Source: an uncultured Bacteroidota bacterium (lineage in GTDB: Bacteria; Bacteroidota; Bacteroidia; Chitinophagales; Chitinophagaceae). From it: a stretch of DNA of 7,856 bases. The notes under the pieces are model-generated. The model ran no database searches. It was not told the DNA's origin and worked only from the letters and a program-made list of their open reading frames with translations. The stretch is taken from the NCBI GenBank assembly GCA_946887345.1, contig CAMPKR010000110.1:1-7856 (forward strand). The letters are read 5' to 3'. This document shows, piece after piece, positions 1-5,634 of the stretch. The number at the start of each line of letters is the position of its first letter. Position 1 is the first letter of the stretch. A program made the translations under genes and the position numbers.

Positions 1-563
1 ATGATATCCTGCGGATCGAAGCCTACCTGCTCTGTAAGTATTCTATAAGCACGTTCGCAGATAGTTACACGGCGTTCCAATGTATCGGCCTGTCCGGCTT
101 CATCAAAAGCCATAACGATGACAGAGGCGCCGAAGCTCCGGCAGGTCTCAGCTTGTTCTATGAACTTCTCTTCGCCTTCCTTAAGTGAGATAGAATTTAC
201 AATGCACTTTCCCTGCACACACTTAAGTCCCGCTACTATGATAGAGAACTTGGACGAGTCCAGCATGATAGGTATGCGGGCGATATCCGGTTCGCTCTGG
301 AGGAGGTTGACAAAGGTTGTCATTGCCTGTTCACCGTCGAGCAGGGCATCATCCATATTTATATCCAGCACCTGTGCACCGCTTTCTACCTGCTGGCGGG
401 CAACGGATAATGCTTCTTCGTAAAGGTTCTCACGGATCAGCCTGGCGAATTTTTTTGAACCCGTAACGTTTGTGCGCTCGCCTACGTTCACGAAATTCGT
501 TTCGGGGCGCACTGTTAACGGTTCCAGGCCGCTGAGGCGGAGAAATGGTTTTATTTCGGACAT
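1..563 (-). CDS. metH: Cobalamin-dependent methionine synthase, pterin/B12 subunit of split MetH (partial, N-terminal 187 residues)
   Basis: This frame was read from the reverse strand. It opens with ATG at 563-561, has an in-frame TAA upstream at 593-591, and stays open to the left edge, so the C-terminal part is missing. Residues 11-16 read SGLEPL. Further MetH folate-domain motifs follow: [14 protein letters not shown] (26-39), DINMDD (67-72), PIMLDSS (98-104), [10 protein letters not shown] (122-131) and VMAFDE (150-155). This is the pterin-binding barrel, which transfers the methyl group of 5-methyltetrahydrofolate to cobalamin. In full-length MetH (E. coli type) a homocysteine-binding module of about 350 residues precedes this point. 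Here the protein starts at the folate module, as in the split MetH of many Bacteroidetes. Cobalamin and reactivation domains are expected beyond the edge but are not visible. The upstream neighbour is a lipoprotein gene, not the homocysteine module. The family call is very secure; the domain complement beyond the edge is inferred. Confidence 0.93.
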   Translation of the reverse strand, partial: MSEIKPFLRLSGLEPLTVRPETNFVNVGERTNVTGSKKFARLIRENLYEEALSVARQQVESGAQVLDINMDDALLDGEQAMTTFVNLLQSEPDIARIPIMLDSSKFSIIVAGLKCVQGKCIVNSISLKEGEEKFIEQAETCRSFGASVIVMAFDEAGQADTLERRVTICERAYRILTEQVGFDPQDI

Positions 564-585
564 TCTATTGGTAAAAAAACGTGGG

Positions 586-593
586 CAAAGTTA
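586..593 (-). promoter_or_regulatory. Bacteroidetes -7 promoter element upstream of metH
   Basis: Read on the minus strand this is TAACTTTG, a full match to the Bacteroidetes primary-sigma -7 consensus TAnnTTTG. It ends 22 nt before the metH ATG, which gives a plausible short leader. No TTG/TTTG element lies 19-21 nt upstream, so the -33 half is missing. The element sits in the only sizeable gap (564-688, 125 bp) between metH and the upstream operon, which suggests metH has its own promoter. No cobalamin or SAM riboswitch would fit in a leader this short. Confidence 0.55.
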
Positions 594-688
594 CGTAAAC
601 AGCAATGCCTTTCCTAACGCCAAACGCCTAAAGGGGCTTAGCTTCTGGCAGATATATCAAAAAGGAGAACATGAGAAGGGTTACCTTG

Positions 689-1102
689 CTACTTATCGGC
701 TACGGCACCTACTATGTCAAAAGTGACTGAACTAGTGCCTTTGGGCTTCTTTACTTTGATCTTGACTGAGCGGGTGGAACTATGGTCAATGATCTCGTTG
801 ATGGTCTTAGTGTCCTTTTCTATTACAGAGCCACCTTTGTCCTTAAAGGTCATCTTCACCTCAATGTCTTTGTAGGCTACCATGGTGGCGCTATTATGTA
901 TGTCGGCGTCTATAACCACCTGGTTGAGCATATTGCCGTGATGGTCGCCGGTGATCTTGAGGAACTTTAACGGATTATCCCGTTCTATCTCTTCGAGTGA
1001 TTTCTTCTTTTCCTCGTATTTAGCAGACGGGCGCTCGTTGTTGGCCGAGCCGCAGGAGGCAGCAAATATGGCAAGGCATAGAATAGCTACTAAGTTCTTC
1101 AT
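689..1102 (-). CDS. Small lipoprotein with an FxLYD-like beta-sandwich domain
   Basis: The product is 137 residues if translation starts at ATG 1102-1100. A TTG 15 nt earlier, which overlaps the ligA stop, is the alternative start. I prefer the ATG because it puts a typical type II signal peptide at the very N-terminus: MKNLVAILCLAIFAASC, with a lipobox-like AASC and Cys17 as the lipidated residue. A charged linker rich in K and E follows (about 25-45). The rest resembles FxLYD-type domains: alternating strands with a central 'AYKDIEVKMTFKDKGG' segment and a late 'STRSVKIKVKKPKG' strand. Such domains occur in exported lipoproteins of unknown role, and I infer location only (membrane-anchored, facing periplasm or surface). 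The gene starts 11 nt after ligA ends and is probably the last gene of the operon. I see no convincing terminator after it. The specific function is unknown. Confidence 0.8.
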   Translation of the reverse strand: MKNLVAILCLAIFAASCGSANNERPSAKYEEKKKSLEEIERDNPLKFLKITGDHHGNMLNQVVIDADIHNSATMVAYKDIEVKMTFKDKGGSVIEKDTKTINEIIDHSSTRSVKIKVKKPKGTSSVTFDIVGAVADK

Positions 1103-1113
1103 TGTGTGAGCGA

Positions 1114-3207
1114 TCAATTGTTCACTAAGTTAAGGAATTCCTCCTCAGTAAGAATACTGACCGTTCCTAGCTTTTTAGCCTTTTCCAATTTCGAACCCGC
1201 ATCCTCCCCCACTACCAGGTAGTTGAGCTTAGAACTAACACCACTTAAGATAGAACCTCCTCTTTCCTCAACCATGCCCTCGGCATCGGAGCGTTTTAAT
1301 TTGGCCAGTGTTCCCGTAAAAAGGAATGTTTTGCCGGAGAGTTCTCCCGTACCCTGGTCGGAGCCTTTGTGCTGATTGACGAGATTAAGCCCTTCCTTTT
1401 CGAGTGCATCGATCATGTGCCTGTTCTCTTCATTGTGAAAGAACTGGGCGACCGAAGTTGCCACCTTAGGACCAATATCTTCAAGTGTACTGAGCTTTTC
1501 CACATCCCAACCGTAGAAGTCACGGATGTGAGTGACGGCATTCGCCAGGGTTTTAGCAGTTGTCTCTCCGACAAAGCGGATGCCAAGACCATAGATCACG
1601 CGATTGAGCGGCTGCTTCTTAGAGTTTTCAATCGCCTGTTTCAGGTTAGTAATAGACTTTTCGCCAAAGCCACCAAGCTTTGAAATTTCTTCCCAGTTGA
1701 TGTGGTAGAGGCCCGGAATATCTTTCAGTAATCCGAGCTCAAAGAACTTGATCACGTTAGCACCGCCTAAGCCACGAATGTCCATAGCATCTTTGCTGGT
1801 GTAGTGTATGATACGTTCGGCAACCTGTACCGGACAATTAATATTGATACAACGCCAGGCAGCTTCATCCTCATTCTTTTCCAGCTGTTCATTACAGGCG
1901 GGGCAAGTATGAGGAAAGTGAATGGGTTTTTCTTCACCCGTGCGAAGCTCAGATAAAGACTTAACAATATACGGTATCACGTCTCCGGCACGCTCTACAA
2001 CAACGGTATCGCCAATGCGAAGATCTTTTTCGCGGATGACATCCTCGTTAAATAGAGAGATAGACTTTACTGTAACACCACCGATGGGTACCGGTTCTAT
2101 CTTGGCCACGGGAGTGATAGCGCCGGTACGGCCTACCTGGAACTCAACGTCGAGCAACTTAGAAGTTGCCTGGCGGGCTTTGAATTTGTATGCTACGGCC
2201 CAGCGAGGATGGTGGGTGGTCATACCCATCATGTCCTGCATGTCGAAGTCGTTCACTTTGATAACAAGACCATCAACTTCGAAAGGCAGATCATCGCGGC
2301 GCTGCTCAAATTCATCGCAGAATTTTATCACGTCGGCGATATTGTCAAACTTGCGCATCTCTTTGGCCGGCGTAGGAAAGCCCAGGCTATACATCCATTG
2401 CAGAGAATCGTAGTGAGTACCGAGCTGTGCGGGGCGTTGCCTGTCTTCCGTGTTGTAATAGCTGATGTGGTAAAGTATGGCTGAAAGCTTTCTCTTTGAC
2501 ACTTCTTTGGGATCGAGAATGCGAAGTGTGCCCGAAGCAGCATTGCGAGGGTTGGCTAATGGCGAAAGCCCTTCGGCAATGCGCTGTTCGTTGTAAGCAG
2601 CAAAAGCCTCTTTGTGTATCACAACTTCACCACGTATTTCTATCTGGCCTACTTTATCTTTCAGAAAGTTGGCAGAAAGTGGAATTGACCTTATCTGTTT
2701 GATGTTCGCAGTTATTTCTTCACCCATTACGCCATCGCCCCGGGTGGCGCCACGCACAAGCATGCCGTTCTCGTAGATAAGTGAAATGGATGCTCCATCG
2801 TATTTAGGCTCTACACAATAAACGATCTTATCTGTACCGGCAAACTCTTTACACTTACGATCGAAATCTTCCAGGTCCTCAGCATTGTAGGTATTATTGA
2901 GGCTGAGCATAGGAACGAGGTGGCTGACAGATGGGAACTTTTCACTGAGACCCATGGCCACGCGCTGGGTAGGAGAATCGGCGGTCTTCTGCTCAGGGTA
3001 TTCTTCTTCTATACTTTTCAGCTTCTTAAAGAGCGTATCATATTCAAAGTCGGAAAGGAGAGGATCATCCTGCACGTAGTATTTCCAATCGGAAAAATTG
3101 ATCACTTCACGCAGCCCGGCTACCGCGTCTTCGATATTTTGAGGCGTTTTTTCTATCAGAGCTTTGGCCTGGTCGTAAAGGCGTTTTTCGTCCTGCGCTG
3201 TGTACAT
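1114..3207 (-). CDS. ligA: NAD+-dependent DNA ligase LigA
   Basis: The enzyme seals nicks in DNA during replication and repair. It uses NAD+ to adenylate itself and releases NMN. Length is 697 residues from ATG 3207-3205; a TTG three codons upstream is possible but less likely. All expected domains are visible, numbered from the ATG. There is an N-terminal NMN-binding Ia region, then the nucleotidyltransferase with the adenylated lysine in EPKYDG (K135). An OB fold follows, with 'VGRTGAITPVAKI' near 358-370. A four-cysteine zinc finger uses C435, C438, C453 and C458. Helix-hairpin-helix repeats run from about 475 to 590 (GLGIRFVGE, LEDIGPKVA), and a C-terminal BRCT domain covers about 622-697. 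Nothing essential is missing. The gene lies 29 nt after the YciO-family gene and 11 nt before the lipoprotein gene. A one-mismatch -7 element (minus TTTCTTTG, 3221-3214) lies just before the ATG and is weak evidence for an internal promoter. Confidence 0.98.
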   Translation of the reverse strand: MYTAQDEKRLYDQAKALIEKTPQNIEDAVAGLREVINFSDWKYYVQDDPLLSDFEYDTLFKKLKSIEEEYPEQKTADSPTQRVAMGLSEKFPSVSHLVPMLSLNNTYNAEDLEDFDRKCKEFAGTDKIVYCVEPKYDGASISLIYENGMLVRGATRGDGVMGEEITANIKQIRSIPLSANFLKDKVGQIEIRGEVVIHKEAFAAYNEQRIAEGLSPLANPRNAASGTLRILDPKEVSKRKLSAILYHISYYNTEDRQRPAQLGTHYDSLQWMYSLGFPTPAKEMRKFDNIADVIKFCDEFEQRRDDLPFEVDGLVIKVNDFDMQDMMGMTTHHPRWAVAYKFKARQATSKLLDVEFQVGRTGAITPVAKIEPVPIGGVTVKSISLFNEDVIREKDLRIGDTVVVERAGDVIPYIVKSLSELRTGEEKPIHFPHTCPACNEQLEKNEDEAAWRCININCPVQVAERIIHYTSKDAMDIRGLGGANVIKFFELGLLKDIPGLYHINWEEISKLGGFGEKSITNLKQAIENSKKQPLNRVIYGLGIRFVGETTAKTLANAVTHIRDFYGWDVEKLSTLEDIGPKVATSVAQFFHNEENRHMIDALEKEGLNLVNQHKGSDQGTGELSGKTFLFTGTLAKLKRSDAEGMVEERGGSILSGVSSKLNYLVVGEDAGSKLEKAKKLGTVSILTEEEFLNLVNN

Positions 3208-3236
3208 AATACACAAAGAAAAGGTCTTTTTCGGAA

Positions 3237-3854
3237 CTAATGAATTATAGAGATGTCGCCTGCACCTTCGCGGATCAACTCAGGATGGCCGGAAGTACAG
3301 TCTATAACTGTAGAAGGAACAATATGACCAATGCCCGAATCGATCACTATATCTACCAGGGTGCCAAAGCGCTCATGCATGAGTTCGGGATCTGTGAAAT
3401 ATTCTACGTCACCATCCATAGGCAGTGAGACGCTCATTACGGGGTGGCCGAGCTCCTTTACTATCAATTGACTAATGTTATGATCGGGTACGCGTATGCC
3501 CACTGTGTCTTTTTTTGTTTTGAGCATTTTTGGCACCTGTTTGCTGGCCTCAAAGATAAAAGTGTATGGCCCGGGCAGTGCCCTTTTAAGCATACGGAAA
3601 ACAGGGGTGTCTATGCTTTTGGTAAAATCGCTGATATGGCTGAGATCAGAACAAACGAAAGAAAACTGAGCTTTCTTCGGGTCTATGTTCTTAATGCGGC
3701 AGATGCGCTCTATTGCCGCGGTGTTATAAATATCGCATCCCAGGCCGTATATAGTGTCGGTAGGATAAATGATAAGCCCACCGCCACGGAGGCAGTCCAC
3801 CACGGCTTTTATATTGCGCGGCTGAGGATTATCGGGATGTATATGTAATAACAT
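3237..3854 (-). CDS. YciO-type member of the Sua5/YciO/YrdC (L-threonylcarbamoyladenylate synthase) family
   Basis: The protein has 205 residues, a single YrdC-fold domain, and lacks the extra C-terminal Sua5 domain. Visible family motifs are YPTDTIYGLGCD (30-41), LPGPYTFI (93-100), VGIRVPDH (118-125), PSTVIDCT (180-187) and IREGAGD (194-200). From memory of the family it resembles E. coli YciO: the N-terminus HIHPDNPQPR matches, and SVSL stands at 141-144 where TsaC and Sua5 carry SANxSG. The KxR(P) signature of true TsaC/Sua5 enzymes reads K55-N-I here. The enzymes make threonylcarbamoyl-AMP for the t6A tRNA modification; YciO proteins are weak or unproven in that role. I therefore call the fold and subfamily, not the activity. 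The ATG at 3854 lies 4 nt after the kinase gene's stop, which indicates co-transcription and probably coupled translation. Confidence 0.9.
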   Translation of the reverse strand: MLLHIHPDNPQPRNIKAVVDCLRGGGLIIYPTDTIYGLGCDIYNTAAIERICRIKNIDPKKAQFSFVCSDLSHISDFTKSIDTPVFRMLKRALPGPYTFIFEASKQVPKMLKTKKDTVGIRVPDHNISQLIVKELGHPVMSVSLPMDGDVEYFTDPELMHERFGTLVDIVIDSGIGHIVPSTVIDCTSGHPELIREGAGDISIIH

Positions 3855-3858
3855 TTTG

Positions 3859-4404
3859 CTACAAGTGCTGTTTAATAGCTTCCAGTGCTGTTGACAGGCG
3901 TTGCCCCATATTTCCTCTTATATCTGCCCAAGGCAGGCCTGAATGTTGTACTATATCGCGATAGATCTTGTAAAAATAATGCCTGTGACCTTCTTCGGGG
4001 TGCTCACGCAGGGGGTCATCTTCCCAAAGCACGTCGATATAAGTGAGGAGATAGAGATCATATTGACGTGTAGCTATCTCTTCTAAGATCCACTTGTGGC
4101 AACTACCATATTTATGCTCACTCCAAACCTTTATCACCTGCAAGTCCGTATCACAGATGAGTAGTTTGCCGGCTCGTGCTGCCAGGTCATCCTCAGAGCC
4201 CATTTGGCCTTTAGCCATTTGTAAGAGGTCGTCTTCTGTGTAGGGACGGCCGAGCTTTTCAAGGTATTCACGGGCATACTCCGGTACCCAGACAGTTTTC
4301 AATTGTTTGGCAAGCATCTCGGAAAGAGTGCTTTTCCCTGTTGATTCCGGACCAATGACTACTACCTTTTTTACGCTCAATGCATTTTCTTTTTTAAGAG
4401 CCAC
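3859..4404 (-). CDS. NadR-type nicotinamide riboside kinase (stand-alone AAA_28 ATPase)
   Basis: This P-loop kinase has 181 residues from a GTG start. The Walker A loop is GPESTGKST (18-26). VPEYAREYLEKLGRPY (40-55) is typical of the C-terminal kinase domain of NadR. LLICDTDLQV (81-90) carries the Walker-B-like aspartates, and DDPLREHPEEGHRHYF (129-144) resembles the lid/substrate region. The expected reaction is ATP-dependent phosphorylation of nicotinamide riboside to NMN in the cytoplasm. The helix-turn-helix and NMN adenylyltransferase parts of full NadR are absent, so another enzyme must make NAD+ from NMN. The GTG at 4404 is preceded by AAGG with 7 nt spacing and overlaps the PAP2 gene by 28 nt. 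A TTG at 4380, overlapping the PAP2 stop as TTGA, is an alternative giving 173 residues. Its place in one operon with pnuC strongly supports the substrate, although AAA_28 proteins are sometimes annotated only as ATPases. Confidence 0.88.
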   Translation of the reverse strand: MALKKENALSVKKVVVIGPESTGKSTLSEMLAKQLKTVWVPEYAREYLEKLGRPYTEDDLLQMAKGQMGSEDDLAARAGKLLICDTDLQVIKVWSEHKYGSCHKWILEEIATRQYDLYLLTYIDVLWEDDPLREHPEEGHRHYFYKIYRDIVQHSGLPWADIRGNMGQRLSTALEAIKQHL

Positions 4405-4985
4405 TGTTGACCCTTGTACGCAATGAAAGCCGAAGCTGAACCAACCAATGCCCCAACTAAAACGTCAGAAGGATAATGATCACCTGCACGAAGACGGGTG
4501 TAGCCGATAAAACCTGCATACATAAATGCAGGTGCTGCTACATACCATTTCTTGTATTGCAATGTGAGACAGGTGGCCGTGCTAAAAGAAATGGACGTGT
4601 GACCCGAGGGCATAGAGTGGTCGGTCTTGTATTCGTACGGCACTATATCCGGGTAAGTTTCGTAAGGCCGGGGACGGGCTACTGCAAACTTGATGCCGTA
4701 TGTGAGACCGGTAGTGAGTGCAAGGCTTGCCAGGGTATGCCAGCCGTTCATTTTTGAAATGCTGTCGTGCATGATATAGCCAAATGCCAGTTGCGCAACC
4801 GGCACCCCCACTGCAACTCCATAACTGCTGTATGAGGCGGCATTGAGGACTGCACCATCGGCACTATTAGTTTGTATAGAGCGTAACCACCTGATATCGG
4901 TACCCTGACCGGCAGTCTGCAGGCTCAGCAACAACAATAAAATGATCAGGTAAGAACCTTTTGAGTTTGGTAAATTTTTCTCCAT
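4377..4985 (-). CDS. PAP2-superfamily phosphatase, exported/membrane
   Basis: The protein has 202 residues from ATG 4985-4983. I chose this start because it places a signal sequence at the N-terminus: a short charged stretch, then hydrophobic YLIILLLLLSLQTAGQ (12-27). An in-frame extension exists upstream but would bury that signal and lie wholly inside pnuC. The three PAP2 motifs are complete: K99-x6-R106-P107, PSGH (126-129, His129 as proton donor) and R164-x5-H170-x3-D174. The only deviation is Thr163 where Ser is usual before the motif 3 Arg. Several hydrophobic segments (about 46-72, 83-98, 148-162 and 173-192) fit a membrane protein with an active site facing the periplasm. PAP2 enzymes remove phosphate from lipid phosphates or undecaprenyl pyrophosphate, and some act on soluble phosphates. 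The substrate here is unknown. It overlaps pnuC by 40 nt and the kinase gene by 28 nt, implying tight co-expression with NR salvage. Confidence 0.92.
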   Translation of the reverse strand: MEKNLPNSKGSYLIILLLLLSLQTAGQGTDIRWLRSIQTNSADGAVLNAASYSSYGVAVGVPVAQLAFGYIMHDSISKMNGWHTLASLALTTGLTYGIKFAVARPRPYETYPDIVPYEYKTDHSMPSGHTSISFSTATCLTLQYKKWYVAAPAFMYAGFIGYTRLRAGDHYPSDVLVGALVGSASAFIAYKGQQWLLKKKMH

Positions 4986-5563
4986 TCGATATACCCGAAA
5001 ATAGCTACAATAAATAAGAATACAGTAAGACAGGCTGTTAATAACAGACCTTTGTAAATGAAAAGGGGAATAGCAAAGAGGTTGGATAGATTGAGCAACA
5101 GCCAATTTTCTACCTTCCTGCGAGCCAGTAACCACATACCTGCCCAGGCTGTAGCAGCAACCCAGGCATCCCAGGCAGGCACGTTAGAGTCGGTGTACCC
5201 ATCGAGAACTAAATACATGAGTAGCCAGCCTGGTAATACAATTGCGGTGGCGATGAGATATTCTTTCCTGTTTGTGTGTGTGATAGGTAGTGGTGACTCA
5301 TTTCTCCTGCGTAGCCAATGAATCCAACCATATATACTCATAACGAGATAGTAAAGATTGAGCAAAGACTCAGCATAGAGTTTTATATCCACCATCAGGT
5401 AAATGTATAGGGTGGTGCTAATGATCCCTGCAGGGTAGAGCCATATATTGTTCGCCCTTGCCAGTAAGACTTGTGCTACGGCAGCTATGACCGCTATCCA
5501 TTCCAGGGCGGAAGTGCCGGCCGCCTGCTGCTGCAGGGTGGAGAGCCAATCGTTAACATTCAT
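4946..5563 (-). CDS. pnuC: Nicotinamide riboside transporter PnuC
   Basis: This inner-membrane carrier of 205 residues brings nicotinamide riboside into the cell by facilitated diffusion; phosphorylation inside traps it. Hallmarks of the family are NNIWLYPAGIISTTLYIYL (38-56), LYAESLLNLYYLVMSIYGW (62-80, followed by I-H-W), a late ENWLLLNLSN (152-161) with W-x3-N, YKG (170-172), and GYIEWRK near the C-terminus (190-196). About seven hydrophobic segments are visible, consistent with the PnuC/SWEET-like fold. It starts at ATG 5563 and appears to be the first gene of the minus-strand operon. A perfect TAnnTTTG element lies only 7 nt upstream, so the message may be leaderless. No NAD- or thiamine-type riboswitch fits in that space. 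The downstream NadR-type kinase makes NR the most likely substrate rather than thiamine (PnuT) or riboflavin (PnuX). Confidence 0.94.
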   Translation of the reverse strand: MNVNDWLSTLQQQAAGTSALEWIAVIAAVAQVLLARANNIWLYPAGIISTTLYIYLMVDIKLYAESLLNLYYLVMSIYGWIHWLRRRNESPLPITHTNRKEYLIATAIVLPGWLLMYLVLDGYTDSNVPAWDAWVAATAWAGMWLLARRKVENWLLLNLSNLFAIPLFIYKGLLLTACLTVFLFIVAIFGYIEWRKIYQTQKVLT

Positions 5564-5570
5564 AAAGTGG

Positions 5571-5578
5571 CAAAGATA
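5571..5578 (-). promoter_or_regulatory. Bacteroidetes -7 promoter element for the pnuC-ligA operon
   Basis: On the minus strand the sequence is TATCTTTG, a full match to TAnnTTTG. Only 7 nt separate its last G from the pnuC ATG, so transcription should begin at or within a few nucleotides of the start codon. No TTG/TTTG stands at the expected 19-21 nt upstream spacing, which lowers confidence. Its location in the 71-bp divergent spacer, ahead of six co-directional close-packed genes, supports a real promoter. Confidence 0.5.
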
Positions 5579-5634
5579 AATGGTATAGTGAAGATGATAC
5601 CGTAATTTTAGGGAAGCGAAACAAAACGGGACTT

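Noticed and set aside
626..642. Short hairpin between the lipoprotein gene and metH, considered as operon terminator
   Set aside because: The stem is only about five pairs with a bulge, and no T run follows on the minus strand. It does not meet the pattern of a Rho-independent terminator.
1922..2413. Plus-strand open frame of 163 codons opposite ligA
   Set aside because: It lies wholly antisense to the well-supported ligA gene, its translation shows no recognisable domain, and it has no promoter or start context. It is a by-product of ligA codon use. The same applies to the other plus-strand open frames at 118-726, 782-970, 2896-3848 and 4476-4757.
3551..3558. Perfect minus-strand TATCTTTG (-7-like) inside the YciO-type gene
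   Set aside because: It lies more than 300 nt upstream of the next gene, inside a coding region, with no -33 partner. One chance match to a degenerate 8-mer with six fixed bases is expected in a window of this size.
5603..5610. TAATTTTA as -7 element for the dehydrogenase gene
   Set aside because: It has one mismatch at the conserved final G and no TTG at the right distance. It is noted in the gene entry but too weak to list as a promoter.
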